Source of the DNA: Fibrobacter sp. UWEL | Lineage (GTDB): Bacteria > Fibrobacterota > Fibrobacteria > Fibrobacterales > Fibrobacteraceae | Reading direction: 5' to 3' | NCBI RefSeq assembly: GCF_900142535.1 | Contig: NZ_FRBE01000025.1 | Coordinates: 1-41,869, forward strand | DNA length: 41,869 bases | Shown here: positions 1 to 9,325 of the stretch, piece after piece | Layout: every line of letters begins with the position of its first letter | Numbering within the stretch: position 1 is the stretch's first letter | Position numbers and translations under genes: made by a program | The notes under the pieces: model-generated | Seen by the model: only the letters and a program-made list of their open reading frames with translations | Told to the model about the DNA's origin: nothing | Databases searched by the model: none

Positions 1-95
1 ATTAAATTTTAGAAAATAGCCCATTTTTTGTTTAATTTAGGCGAAAGTCAACAAAAAAGGGTGGCGAAGCCACCCACACATGTTGATGAAGAGCC
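1..95. repeat. 95-bp terminal inverted repeat, left copy
   Basis: Bases 1-95 are the exact reverse complement of 41775-41869; similarity stops abruptly at base 96. The copy contains a hairpin (59-65 pairing with 69-75, loop GAA) followed on the minus strand by six T, i.e. an intrinsic terminator for leftward transcription, and an AT-rich outer part. Most likely the contig ends on both sides in the same multicopy genomic repeat; a genuine linear end is less likely. Confidence 0.95.
53..75 (-). terminator. intrinsic terminator, UUCG-type hairpin
   Basis: On the minus strand the sequence reads GGGTGGC-TTC-GCCACCC followed by TTTTTT: a 7-bp GC-rich stem and a T-tract. No minus-strand gene precedes it in this window, so it probably belongs to the repeat in which the contig end lies. 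Confidence 0.7.
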
Positions 96-120
96 TCTTT
101 TAGTTTAGATTTAATCTTGT

Positions 121-2184
121 ATGAAAAAGAATTACAAGTTTATTTCCGCTGCTGTGGCCACCATGTTGGCTATGGCAATTCCTGGTTTTGCTGCAATCAC
201 CGGTAACGTGGTGGATGCTCAGGGCGCTCCCTTGAAGGACGCCGTTGTGTCCATTAAGACGGTGCCTAATCTTTTGCCGGATGCGCGAACCCTTTCCAAG
301 GCCAAGGGTGATTTCCACTTGAAGGAAAAATTTGCGGATCCCCAGGTTTTGATTGTTCGTAAGGCCGGTTTCTTGCCCGAAACCTTGACCGTGGCCAAGT
401 TGGCCGAGCTGGCTGCTGAAAATTCCGCAGGTCCGGCGAAAATAGTTTTAAAGCGGGATCCCGTCGAAGATCGTATCGACAAGCTGATGGCCGACATGTC
501 TTTGGATGATATGATTGCCCAGATGACGGAAGCCATGGTGCCCAACGTCAAGTGTGGTAATGGTATTTGCGGTTCTGCTTTGCAGGGCGGTGGCGCTTAT
601 TCTGCTGAGTTCTACAAGGCAGGTTGGGCCCAGAAGATTCCTGTGACTTATGGCAAGGACTGTGTCCATGGTGCCGCTGATTTGATTAACGGAACGGTGT
701 TCCCTCATAATATTGGCCTGGGTGCTACTCGCGATTCTGCGTTGGTGCGTCGTATCGGCCAGGCTACTGCCGAAGAAATGTGGGCAGCCCACATCGATTA
801 CAATTTTGCTCCTGCGCTGAGCGTTCCTCAGGATGAACGTTGGGGCCGCACCTACGAAGGCTTTGGCGAAAAGCCGGAACTTGCCATCGATCTTGGTTCC
901 GCTTATTTGCGCGGCTTGCAGGGTGATCATTTTGACGCAGAATGGCGCATTACTGGAACCATCAAGCATTTTATTGGCGATGGTGGAACGGCTAAGGGTT
1001 GGGACCGCGGCGACGTAACCGTGGGCGACAAGAAGATTCGCGAAATTCATTTGCCGCCTTATATTGCGGCGGTGGAACAGGGCGCCCAGAGTGTGATGGC
1101 GAGCTTCAATACGGTCAAGGGCGTGCATCAGCATGTGGATTCTTTGCGCTTGACGGGCTGGCTCAAGACTGAACTTGGATTTGACGGTTTCGTGATTGCG
1201 GACTGGGAAGGCATTGAACATTCTACCACACCGGGCAACGCAGGTGACTATTCAGGAAAGAAAACCAACGTGTCTAGCGACGAAGCCATTCGCCGTGCCA
1301 TTAACGCTGGCATTGACTTGGCCATGGTGCCGTCTTCCGCAGAATCTTTCGTGAGTACGTTGACGACCTTGGTGAAGGATGGCAAGGTTTCCGAAGATCG
1401 CATTAAGGACGCTGTTCGTCGCATCCTTCGTGTGAAGATTCGTGCTGGTCGCTTGGATAATCCTATGGGCCCCGCACCGTATGTGGGCAAGGCTGAAAAT
1501 ATTGGCAGCGCAGAACATCGTGCCATTGCTCGTGAAGCGGTGCAGAAGAGTCTTGTGGTGCTGAAGAACGAAAGTGTGCTGCCTTTGGCTAAGGACGGCA
1601 AGGTTTTCGTGACTGGTTCCCATGCGGATCAGACTGGCCTTCAGTGCGGCGCATGGACTTTGGGCTGGCAGGGAACTCGTGGTGACGTTCCAGGGGCAAC
1701 CTCTATTCAGGGCGGCTTTGACCAGGTGGCTGCAGGCTCCCGCGTCGAAAATGCAGATAGCGCAAACACCGTTGTCTATGTCGTTGGTGAAACTCCTTAC
1801 GCAGAATGGTTCGGCGACTTCCGCGAAAAGGACTTTAACGGTAAGATTTTCACCACGGAAAAGTCCCACATGACTCATTTCGAAAGTACCGACGAAAACA
1901 TCAAGCAGGTGAATGCTTGGAAGGCTGCCGGAAAGAAGGTGGTGCTGGTTCTTGTGGCTGGCCGCCCGCTCCCCATTACCAAGTTGATCAACGCTGTGGA
2001 TGGCTTTGTGATGGCATGGCTCCCCGGTAGTGAAGGCGCAGGCGTTGCCGACGTGCTCTACGGCGATGTTAAACCCACGGGCAAACTGCCTCATACCTGG
2101 CCAAAGGACGCCAAGCAGATTCCCATTAACGATGGGGACGGAAAGAAAGGCTTGTATCCCTACGGATTTGGCTTGACCTACTAA
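121..2184 (+). CDS. secreted glycoside hydrolase family 3 beta-glucosidase/beta-xylosidase
   Basis: Predicted to hydrolyse beta-linked gluco- or xylo-oligosaccharides, probably in the periplasm or at the surface, completing plant polysaccharide breakdown. Residues 1-24 form a signal peptide (MKKNYKF then a hydrophobic stretch ending GFA). Residues about 26-110 look like a carboxypeptidase-regulatory-like beta domain (ITGNVVDAQGAPLKDAVVSI). The GH3 catalytic barrel follows: YGKDCVHGA near 177, KHFIGDGG at 282, and GFVIADWEG with the probable nucleophile Asp361. The GH3 C-terminal domain begins near 470 (VVLKNESVLPL); YAEWFGDF places a candidate acid/base at Glu562. The protein ends YPYGFGLTY, the usual end of a GH3 without a fibronectin domain. 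Substrate cannot be read from sequence. No Shine-Dalgarno is visible; an AT-rich TAGATTTAAT lies just upstream, so the leader is short. It is followed by its own terminator. Confidence 0.93.
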   Translation: MKKNYKFISAAVATMLAMAIPGFAAITGNVVDAQGAPLKDAVVSIKTVPNLLPDARTLSKAKGDFHLKEKFADPQVLIVRKAGFLPETLTVAKLAELAAENSAGPAKIVLKRDPVEDRIDKLMADMSLDDMIAQMTEAMVPNVKCGNGICGSALQGGGAYSAEFYKAGWAQKIPVTYGKDCVHGAADLINGTVFPHNIGLGATRDSALVRRIGQATAEEMWAAHIDYNFAPALSVPQDERWGRTYEGFGEKPELAIDLGSAYLRGLQGDHFDAEWRITGTIKHFIGDGGTAKGWDRGDVTVGDKKIREIHLPPYIAAVEQGAQSVMASFNTVKGVHQHVDSLRLTGWLKTELGFDGFVIADWEGIEHSTTPGNAGDYSGKKTNVSSDEAIRRAINAGIDLAMVPSSAESFVSTLTTLVKDGKVSEDRIKDAVRRILRVKIRAGRLDNPMGPAPYVGKAENIGSAEHRAIAREAVQKSLVVLKNESVLPLAKDGKVFVTGSHADQTGLQCGAWTLGWQGTRGDVPGATSIQGGFDQVAAGSRVENADSANTVVYVVGETPYAEWFGDFREKDFNGKIFTTEKSHMTHFESTDENIKQVNAWKAAGKKVVLVLVAGRPLPITKLINAVDGFVMAWLPGSEGAGVADVLYGDVKPTGKLPHTWPKDAKQIPINDGDGKKGLYPYGFGLTY

Positions 2185-2249
2185 AATTGTGGTATAGGGA
2201 ATTTCTATTACTAGATTTAGTTTGCGGGTATAACAGGGGGTATTTGATG

Positions 2250-2277
2250 AACGCCTAGATTGTACTGGGCGTTTTTC
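2250..2277 (+). terminator. intrinsic terminator after the GH3 gene
   Basis: AACGCCTAG (2250-2258) pairs with CTGGGCGTT (2265-2273) over nine positions with one G-U, loop ATTGTA, then TTTTT. It separates the GH3 gene from metH. Confidence 0.85.
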
Positions 2278-2302
2278 TGTTGAAAGGGCTATCCAATTTA
2301 TC

Positions 2303-2309
2303 TATATTT
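2303..2309 (+). promoter_or_regulatory. -10 box of metH
   Basis: TATATTT in TCTATATTTATG, the same TANNTTT form seen upstream of several genes here. No good -35 is obvious. No cobalamin or S-adenosylhomocysteine riboswitch fits in the roughly 85 bases between the terminator and metH. Confidence 0.5.
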
Positions 2310-2364
2310 ATGCATGAAAATGCATAAATGCATAAGGGCTGTGGGCGGTTTACGCAAGCATAGG

Positions 2365-5300
2365 ATGAATAAAATGACTCTTCGCGAAGCTTTTGAAAGT
2401 AAGATGATGCTCTTGGATGGCGGTATGGGTTCCGTCATTCAGGATTATGGCATTAAGGGTGCCAATAACGACATGCTTTCTATTGAACGTCCGGATGTGA
2501 TTCTGGATATCCAGCGTCGCTATGTGGATGCCGGTGTGGATGTGTTGACCACCAATACTTTCTCTAGCCAGCGCGTCAGTCAGCACGAGTATCATCAGGA
2601 ACACCGCATTGCGGAGATGAATCGCGCTTCCGTAAAGATCGCCAAGCAGGCCGCCGAGGAAGGTTTCAAAAAGTACGGCCGTAAGGTTTATATCGCTGGT
2701 GATGTAGGCCCCACCAGTAAGATGCTCTCCATGAGCGATGATGTGAACGATCCGGCCAATCGCGCCATCACATTTGACGAACTGGAAGACGCCTACCTTG
2801 AACAGATCCAGGTTCTTATTGAAGAGGGGGTGGACGCCATCCTGGTGGAAACCATTTTCGATACCTTGAATGCCAAGGCTGCTGCCAGCGCCTACATCAA
2901 GGCTAAGGAAAAATACGAGGCCGATACTGTTGCCCGTGGAGAAACGCCCCGCGCTCTGGAAATCATGTTCTCTATGACGGTGAGTGACGCCTCTGGCCGT
3001 ACGCTGTCTGGTCAGACGGTGGAAGCGTTTACGATTAGCGTGATGCATGCGAAGCCTTTGTCCATTGGCCTCAACTGCGGTTTGGGTGCTGACGGTATGA
3101 TTCCGTATCTCCGCCGTATGGGAAAGCTGGCTCCTTGCTATTTGAGCTGTCACCCCAACGCCGGTTTGCCCAACCAGTTCGGCGGTTACGACGATACGCC
3201 GGAAGATATGGTGCGTTTGATGACGCCCTACATGGACGAAAAGCTGGTGAATATGATTGGCGGATGCTGCGGTACCACTCCGGAACACATCGCTGCCATG
3301 CGCAAGATGCTAGACGCTCTGCCCGCAGATTATGAACGCCGCAAACCCGCGCCTGCATTCGTCACTTCTCCGCTGCTTCGTTTGGCTGGCCTTGAACCGC
3401 TGTTAAAAAGTCAGGTTCGCCCCAGCAATGGTGCGGATAACAGCAACGTAGAGGATTTCGTTCCTGTTGGCGAACGTTGTAATGTGGCCGGCTCCAAGAA
3501 ATTCCTGCGCCTCATTAACGAAAAGAATTACGAAGAAGCCCTGGACATCGCCCGCAAACAGGTGGAAGATGGTGCCCAGGTGGTGGACGTCAATATGGAC
3601 GACGGCCTTCTGGATGCCAAGCAGGAAATGAGAACTTTCCTCAACTTGCTGGCTTCTGATCCGGCCATTAGCCGCGTGCCCATCATGGTGGACAGTTCCC
3701 GTTTTGAAGTTATTGAAGAAGGCCTGAAATGCGCTCAGGGTAAGTGCATCGTGAACTCCATTTCTTTGAAGATGGGTGAGGAAGCCTTCATTGAACACGC
3801 CATGACGGTGAAGCGTTTGGGCGCTGCTGTGATTGTGATGCTCTTTGACGAAGAAGGCCAGGCAACCAATTACGATCGCCGCGTGCAGATTGCTTCTCGC
3901 GCATATAAGATTGTCACGGAAAAGTGCGGCTTTGACCCGTCCGATATTATTTTCGACCCCAACGTTTTGACGGTGGCAACAGGCATGGCGGAACATAACG
4001 CCTACGCTCATGACTTTATTCGCGCTTGCCGCTGGATTATTGACAACCTGCCTGGCGTCCGAATTTCTGGCGGTCTTTCCAATTTGAGTTTTGCATTCCG
4101 TGGCAATAACTACTTGCGCGAAGCTATGCATTCTACCATGCTGCATTATGCAACTCCCAACGGCATGGGCATGGCCATTATGAATCCTGCCGCCGCTGTG
4201 GAATACAAGAGTATTCCTATGGAACTTCGCATGGCCATTACGGAAGTTCTCTTCAATACTCATCCGGAAGCAAGCGAAGAGTTGATTGAAATTGCTGGCC
4301 GTATGAATGCGGCTCAGATGGCTGCAAAGGAAAGCGGTGCCAAGTACGATCCCAAGGCAATTTTTAGTGTAAGTTCCCCGAGCCAGTCGAGGGGCGACGA
4401 GGCTTCGGACACCTCGGCAAGCTCGGTGACCTTGACTCCGGAAGAACGTTTGCAGGAAGCTCTTTTAAAGGGGACTTCCACCACTCTCCAGCCGGATTTG
4501 ATGGAATTGATTAATCGTGGCGATAGCCCGGTGAACATTATTTCTGGCCCGTTGATGGACGGCATGAACGAAGTGGGCCGCCTCTTTGGCGAAGGCAAGA
4601 TGTTCTTGCCCCAGGTGGTGAAAACCGCTCGTACCATGAAAAAGGCTGTGGAAATTTTGCAGCCCTACATTGAAGCGGGCAAGTCCGCAGATGGCGCCGG
4701 CGCTTCTCGTGGCAAGATTGTGATTGCTACCGTGAAGGGCGACGTTCACGATATCGGAAAGAACATCGTGTCCGTGATTATGGCTTGTAACGGCTTTGAA
4801 ATGGTGGACTTGGGCGTGATGGTTCCCGAAGACGTAATCGTTAATGCCGCTATTGAACACAAGGCTGATATCGTTAGCCTTTCTGGTTTGATTACGCCGT
4901 CTCTGGAAGAAATGTGTACCGTAGCTACCAAGATGCAGGAGGCTGGTCTTCGCATTCCTATTATCGTTGGCGGCGCTACCACAAGCCCCACTCATACTGC
5001 AGTGAAGATTGCTCCCTGTTATGATGGCCCCGTATTCCACGTTCGTGATGCCGCTAGCAATCCTGGCCTGGCCCAGAATCTTCTGGACCCAGCTACAAGT
5101 GCAAAGACTATCGAAGACAACCGCATCGAACAGCAGCATATTCGCGACAAGCAGGCTGGCATCATCAGCGCCGCCGAAGAAGCCTTGGCTGCTGCCGAAA
5201 AGACCCCGTTGGAACGCCGCTTTGCTTGCGATTGGTCCAAGTACAGCCCGGTGCAGCCGCCCTTCTTTGGCGAAAGCAAGTTGCCGCCAATCTCGTTGGA

Positions 5301-6024
5301 TAAGGTCATCCCGCTGATCAGTTGGGAATACTTCTTCTACACTTGGAAGGTGAAGCCCGATTGCGAAGAAGCAATAAAGCTTAAGGCTGATGCCGAGGCT
5401 TTGCTTGCCGACTTGAATCGTCCGGAATATGCTCTCCGCGCCGTCCAGGCGTTCTATCCTGCCGCAGGCACTGACGGCACCATCGTCTTCAATACCGCAC
5501 GTACCGGCACCGCCGAAGATATCGTAGAAATCAACACTGCCCGTCAGCAAAATCCGGAAGGAACTTGCCTTGCTCTTTGTGACTATGTGGCTCCCGCCGA
5601 CGCAAAGACCGCTAGCGTGTACAGCAGCGTTGCAGGCGATAAACTGTTCCGCGACATTGTGGGTGCGTTTGCCGTTACCGTCAGCGACGCACTGGAAAGG
5701 CGCTTAAGCAAGCTGAAGGAAGAACAGGGCGGCAGCGACTACGATGTGCTCCTGCTCCAGACCGTTGCAGACCGCCTTGCAGAAGCGGGCGCGCAGTATC
5801 TGAGCAACCAGCTGGATGCTACCTGCGAATGGAAGGGAATCCGCCCGGCTGTGGGTTATCCGGTGCTGCCTAATGTTCGTGAAATTTTCAATGTGGCTAA
5901 GCTCATCGACTTTAACAGCGTTGGAATTAGCCTTACGGAAAATGGCGCCATGTATCCGCAGGCATCTGTCAGCGGCCTGTACATTAGCCATCCGGAAATT
6001 GAATACTTCAACGTGAAGGTGTAA
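2365..6024 (+). CDS. metH: cobalamin-dependent methionine synthase MetH
   Basis: Transfers a methyl group from 5-methyltetrahydrofolate via methylcobalamin to homocysteine, making methionine in the cytoplasm. All four modules are present (numbering from an upstream in-frame ATG at 2314): homocysteine-binding barrel, about 18-340, with zinc ligands Cys255, Cys318, Cys319 (GLNCG, GGCCGTT); pterin-binding domain from VPVGERCNVAGS near 388; B12 cap and Rossmann domains with DVHDIGKN, His812 being the cobalt ligand; and the reactivation domain with RPAVGYP near the C-terminus. Total length matches the E. coli enzyme (1227 aa). Starts possible at 2314, 2320, 2365 and 2374; I chose 2365 because homology begins at KMTLREAF and AGGA precedes it closely. 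The linker at 4370-4435 is made of an inserted REP-like repeat. A decayed copy of the last 49 codons lies at 8682-8833. Confidence 0.97.
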   Translation: MNKMTLREAFESKMMLLDGGMGSVIQDYGIKGANNDMLSIERPDVILDIQRRYVDAGVDVLTTNTFSSQRVSQHEYHQEHRIAEMNRASVKIAKQAAEEGFKKYGRKVYIAGDVGPTSKMLSMSDDVNDPANRAITFDELEDAYLEQIQVLIEEGVDAILVETIFDTLNAKAAASAYIKAKEKYEADTVARGETPRALEIMFSMTVSDASGRTLSGQTVEAFTISVMHAKPLSIGLNCGLGADGMIPYLRRMGKLAPCYLSCHPNAGLPNQFGGYDDTPEDMVRLMTPYMDEKLVNMIGGCCGTTPEHIAAMRKMLDALPADYERRKPAPAFVTSPLLRLAGLEPLLKSQVRPSNGADNSNVEDFVPVGERCNVAGSKKFLRLINEKNYEEALDIARKQVEDGAQVVDVNMDDGLLDAKQEMRTFLNLLASDPAISRVPIMVDSSRFEVIEEGLKCAQGKCIVNSISLKMGEEAFIEHAMTVKRLGAAVIVMLFDEEGQATNYDRRVQIASRAYKIVTEKCGFDPSDIIFDPNVLTVATGMAEHNAYAHDFIRACRWIIDNLPGVRISGGLSNLSFAFRGNNYLREAMHSTMLHYATPNGMGMAIMNPAAAVEYKSIPMELRMAITEVLFNTHPEASEELIEIAGRMNAAQMAAKESGAKYDPKAIFSVSSPSQSRGDEASDTSASSVTLTPEERLQEALLKGTSTTLQPDLMELINRGDSPVNIISGPLMDGMNEVGRLFGEGKMFLPQVVKTARTMKKAVEILQPYIEAGKSADGAGASRGKIVIATVKGDVHDIGKNIVSVIMACNGFEMVDLGVMVPEDVIVNAAIEHKADIVSLSGLITPSLEEMCTVATKMQEAGLRIPIIVGGATTSPTHTAVKIAPCYDGPVFHVRDAASNPGLAQNLLDPATSAKTIEDNRIEQQHIRDKQAGIISAAEEALAAAEKTPLERRFACDWSKYSPVQPPFFGESKLPPISLDKVIPLISWEYFFYTWKVKPDCEEAIKLKADAEALLADLNRPEYALRAVQAFYPAAGTDGTIVFNTARTGTAEDIVEINTARQQNPEGTCLALCDYVAPADAKTASVYSSVAGDKLFRDIVGAFAVTVSDALERRLSKLKEEQGGSDYDVLLLQTVADRLAEAGAQYLSNQLDATCEWKGIRPAVGYPVLPNVREIFNVAKLIDFNSVGISLTENGAMYPQASVSGLYISHPEIEYFNVKV
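4370..4435 (+). repeat. REP-like palindromic repeat embedded in metH coding sequence
   Basis: The linker between the pterin-binding and B12 cap domains (SSPSQSRGDEASDTSAS) is encoded by GC-rich DNA with nested palindromes: CCCC..GGGG at 4377-4395 and CGAGG..CCTCG just after, ending in AGCTCGGTGACC. This layout is typical of intergenic REP-type repeats, not of metH. The insertion is in frame, at a flexible domain boundary. Confidence 0.55.
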
Positions 6025-6102
6025 ACGTCTATCTCGGCTTGACCGAACGACATTCTTAATACAGAATTTCTATTATTGTGCTGGGTTTAAAATGGAGGAA
6101 AA

Positions 6103-8181
6103 ATGAGTTTCATTTCCCGCACATTTGTTTGTTCTGTTCTTGCTGTTGCCAGTGTTTTTGCCGCCTGGGATGGTACCGCTGTTTTGCCGAAATCCGTCAT
6201 GGAAGAGGGCAAGGAAATCTATGAAATCACCACTCCGGAAGAGTTGATTGGTTTCCGCCAGATGGTGGATACAACATACAGCTTCATAAATGTGAGGCTG
6301 AAAAACGATATTGTATTTGGAAAGGATACGCTTAGCCTCTCCGAAATTCCCTGGATCCAGAATGACCTGACCCATTATCAAACTTATATGGAGTCATTTG
6401 ATGGTCAGGGACATACCATTTATGGGTTAAAATCGGACCTTCCTCTATTTATAAATGTGGGAACACGGGGTGGTGTAATCAAGAACTTGAATATTGCTCA
6501 CTGCGAAATCGGTTCTGATACTGTTAAGGTCATGGGTGGCCTTATGGTTAGCCATTCAGGTGGTGTTCTTGAAAACGTTGAGGTCCGTAACTGCCGTATT
6601 TTTTCCCAGGGAACTACAGGTGGTGTTGCCGGTTTTCATTCCTACAATAATTCCTATGCCTCTGAAATGCATCATGTGCGTAGTGTGAATAATCGCATTT
6701 CCGGTAGTAACAAGGTGGGTGGCGTTGTTGGCTATGCGTACGCTCCTTTGACCAATGCTTTCAACTCCAGCGAAATTGTAGTGGACGATTCCCTGGTGTG
6801 TAGCGGGTTCAATGCCATTACCTATGTAGGCGGCATTGTGGGCGATTACACTCCCTATGAATCGGACGATCCTTCCTATACCCTAGATTCTGTGGTGAAT
6901 GAAGGGAACATTACCGTAAAATCTTGCGGCAATGTGGACGTGGGCGGCATTGTGGGTGAATCTTATCGTTCTATCGTGAGCGGAAAGAATGCCGGCAAAA
7001 TTTCCGTGGAAGGCAATTATCATTTTGCTACCGTGGGTGGCATCGTTGGCTACATGAACAAGTCCTGGAAGACTGGGTTTACCGCCTGGAATCAGGGCTC
7101 CAAGGAACTTTATAACTTTGGTTCCGTCAAGGCCACTTCCGTAGATTCTGTCCGTGTGGGCGGTATTGTTGGGGATAGTCGTAGTGGTGCTTTTATGGGT
7201 GCGTTGAACTTTGGTGATGTGGAGGGCGTCTCTACCGCTGAATTTGGCGTAAACTATGTGGGCGGAGTCTTGGGTTATGTATACAACCTTGATGAAAATG
7301 CCCTTGCATATCAGGTGGGCAACAGAGGAAATGTTCGCAGCGAATCCAACAGTGATCATTATGTGGGCGGTGTTGCAGGTGCTCTTGTGGCAAATGGTTC
7401 TTATGTCATGGACTTGACCTATTTGCAGCAGGCTTTTAATTACGGTGATGTACTTGCTGTTAGCGAAAGTGCTGGAGACCGGTATTCCCGTTTTGAAATT
7501 GGCGGCATTGTTGGCTTTGACAATTTCATTAAAATCCAGGACATGTATAACCGCGGAAATGTGTCTGTTCAGATTCCTGAACGCCAGTATCAGTATTCTG
7601 GTGGTCTTGCAGGAAAGGCCTATTACACTAATGTGGAAATGAATTACGGTTACAATGCAGGCAAGGTGGATGGCAAACTCGTTGGTGGTTTGATTGCGTG
7701 CCTGAATACGATTGGCGGGACGAAGCACCTTTACCAGGATACCCTCGTTCATGATGTGGAACTTTATTCCGTCATTTTCGAGAATGCCTCTAATGAGGTG
7801 AGCGAACTGACAGGCCTGCACAAGAGCTATACGGAATACATGCAGAGTGATGATTTTGTCTCCTTGCTGAATACCCGTGACGGCTCGGTGGAAGACCAGA
7901 AGATTTGGACCCGCAGGGGCGATTATCCCGTGTTTTTCTTTGACACCCTGATGGTTTATGCTCCCGAACAAAATCCGGATGATAATCCTGGTGTTGATCC
8001 TGTGGATCCTGGCGAAGACCCTGTGGAAGCCCCTCTGGGCATCGCACAAAAGTACGAACCCCAAAAGATGGATTCCAAGATCCTTCTTTACTCCGCAGGT
8101 TCCAAGATTCAGGTGTTAAAAAAGAATGGCGCCACAGAACGTATTTATTCCATTCTGGGACGCCAAATCCAAAAGCGTTAA
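6103..8181 (+). CDS. secreted GLUG-repeat surface protein
   Basis: Function unknown; probably a cell-surface or adhesin-like protein. Residues 1-20 are a signal peptide (MSFISRTFVCSVLAVASVFA). Residues about 45-110 hold an N-terminal beta region, and from about 120 to 550 there are many GLUG-like repeats with the core VGGIVGY/VGGVVGY alternating with loops rich in N, Y and S, consistent with a right-handed beta helix. A Pro/Asp spacer (DDNPGVDPVDPGEDP) follows at about 625-645, and the C-terminus (KIQVLKKNGATERIYSILGR) resembles the short type IX-like sorting tails of Fibrobacter surface proteins. GGAGG lies five bases before the ATG. Its stop codon is interleaved with the stop of the truncated acyltransferase copy on the other strand (shared TTAA at 8178-8181). 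I infer it arrived as alternative cargo of the metH-acyltransferase locus. Confidence 0.8.
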   Translation: MSFISRTFVCSVLAVASVFAAWDGTAVLPKSVMEEGKEIYEITTPEELIGFRQMVDTTYSFINVRLKNDIVFGKDTLSLSEIPWIQNDLTHYQTYMESFDGQGHTIYGLKSDLPLFINVGTRGGVIKNLNIAHCEIGSDTVKVMGGLMVSHSGGVLENVEVRNCRIFSQGTTGGVAGFHSYNNSYASEMHHVRSVNNRISGSNKVGGVVGYAYAPLTNAFNSSEIVVDDSLVCSGFNAITYVGGIVGDYTPYESDDPSYTLDSVVNEGNITVKSCGNVDVGGIVGESYRSIVSGKNAGKISVEGNYHFATVGGIVGYMNKSWKTGFTAWNQGSKELYNFGSVKATSVDSVRVGGIVGDSRSGAFMGALNFGDVEGVSTAEFGVNYVGGVLGYVYNLDENALAYQVGNRGNVRSESNSDHYVGGVAGALVANGSYVMDLTYLQQAFNYGDVLAVSESAGDRYSRFEIGGIVGFDNFIKIQDMYNRGNVSVQIPERQYQYSGGLAGKAYYTNVEMNYGYNAGKVDGKLVGGLIACLNTIGGTKHLYQDTLVHDVELYSVIFENASNEVSELTGLHKSYTEYMQSDDFVSLLNTRDGSVEDQKIWTRRGDYPVFFFDTLMVYAPEQNPDDNPGVDPVDPGEDPVEAPLGIAQKYEPQKMDSKILLYSAGSKIQVLKKNGATERIYSILGRQIQKR

Positions 8182-8681
8182 GCTTTAAAATTCCCGTGGT
8201 AGTTCCAGCTCCACTGGGAGGGGTGTTCCGCGATCCAAGTTTCTACTTCCTGGGCGATTTCGTTGATGAGATCGCCTTTGTATTTAGGCGGATAATACTT
8301 TTCGAAGCGGATGACGATCTTTCCTCGCAGGCCACCTTTCGTAAAGGTCCTGAAGGTAACGATTCCTGCCCCCATCTGGTTTACCAGTTGGGGCAATCTT
8401 AAGAATAGGGTTGAGTCTTTTCCAAATAACTGAACCTTGTTACCCTTGGTGTTTTTTCCCTGGTCAAAGACCATGGCCAGAATGCCTTCACTCTTGAATA
8501 AGTTGCGGATCAGTTCCCGAGACTGGTCGGGACTATATTCCGTGAGACAAGGGTCGCTACGTAATTCTTGAATAAGCTTTCGCAGCTCGCCGTCCCCGAG
8601 GGTGTCCGTTACTAGATGGACGTTGTTGCTGAAATGACACAGGCTGCGATGCAGCAACTCGAAGGATCCTTGATGGATGCT
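8178..8681 (-). pseudogene. truncated duplicate of LpxL-like acyltransferase (C-terminal 165 codons)
   Basis: Bases 8185-8681 match 11275-11771 without gaps; I count 13 differences in 497 bases (about 97 percent). The copy keeps the catalytic HQGSFE motif codons and everything to the C-terminus, but lacks the first ~114 codons; on its 5' side the sequence switches abruptly at 8681/8682 into a metH remnant. An internal ATG leaves a 159-codon open frame, but without the N-terminal half it is unlikely to be a working enzyme. Most differences are third-position or conservative, so the copy is recent or was maintained for a while. Confidence 0.85.
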
Positions 8682-8860
8682 ATGTTCGTGAAATTTTCAA
8701 AGTGGCTAAGCTCATAGACTTCAATAGCGTTGATATTAGCCTTACGGAAAATGGAGCTATGTATTCGCAGACATCTGTCAATGGCCTGCACATCAGCCAT
8801 CCGAAAATTGAAAACTTCAATGTGAAGGTGTAAGTGTCAAACTCGGGTTGGCCGAAAATC
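8682..8860 (+). pseudogene. decayed metH 3' end
   Basis: Bases 8682-8833 align with the last 152 bases of metH (5873-6024) with 17 differences and no gaps (about 89 percent), in the metH frame, ending in the same stop (VKV*). Similarity continues about 25 bases past the stop. There is no start and nothing upstream belongs to metH, so this is a scar. Its divergence is clearly greater than that of the adjoining acyltransferase copy, so the resident and incoming metH alleles probably came from different strains. Confidence 0.85.
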
Positions 8861-9325
8861 TTATTCACAAGGGACTGCTTGATCAAGCATCTCCTTTGTG
8901 ATATGGTAAACCATTCCATCGGGAATTGCATCATTGCGTAAAACGCAGAAGTTACATTCGCCAATGTTTTCAAATGATTTTAAGTCTCTTATGTCGCCTT
9001 CAATCAAGTTGTCTTTTTCATAAAAAAGACATTTCCGTTCTTCGTTGAACTCGAAAACTAACCGAACATGATAAAGAGCATCTTTCTCACTAGAGCGTAG
9101 GCCGTTTTCTTGAAGAAGAGGGAAACGATGGTCTCCAATTGCATATGCGGAATCTTTGGGCGAAATGGGTATAGTATCAAAAACGTCGCAATCTGCGCAT
9201 TTCCATAAAAACAGAATGTTGTTTTCAGTATCGTTTACGAAAATAACTTCGTTTTGAGGATCACCTCCCTCGGAACAAGCAAGAAAAATTCCAAATACAA
9301 ATGATAAAGGGAAATTCTTTTTCAT
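8861..9325 (-). CDS. small predicted lipoprotein, unknown function
   Basis: Begins MKKNFPLSFVFGIFLAC, a lipoprotein signal peptide with Cys17 as the lipidation site; the rest (about 138 residues) is soluble, with several Cys (KCADCDVF, CNFCVL) that could form disulfides. I do not recognise the family. The start is chosen at 9325 because the preceding gene ends with TAATG, its stop overlapping this ATG, which indicates translational coupling. An upstream in-frame ATG at 9340 would add only MLGAL. The gene is AT-rich like its partner, and unlike the surrounding envelope genes. With the HEIAH lipoprotein it forms a two-gene unit inserted between metH and the acyltransferase. Confidence 0.7.
   Translation of the reverse strand: MKKNFPLSFVFGIFLACSEGGDPQNEVIFVNDTENNILFLWKCADCDVFDTIPISPKDSAYAIGDHRFPLLQENGLRSSEKDALYHVRLVFEFNEERKCLFYEKDNLIEGDIRDLKSFENIGECNFCVLRNDAIPDGMVYHITKEMLDQAVPCE

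Noticed and set aside
448-1221. Long minus-strand open frame opposite the GH3 gene
   Set aside because: Shadow of a codon-biased real gene; no motif, start signal or promoter.
2278-2364. Cobalamin or SAH riboswitch before metH
   Set aside because: Too little space between terminator and start, and no matching conserved elements.
8178-8657. Functional short acyltransferase
   Set aside because: Lacks the N-terminal 40 percent of the enzyme and abuts a metH remnant; treated as a pseudogene.
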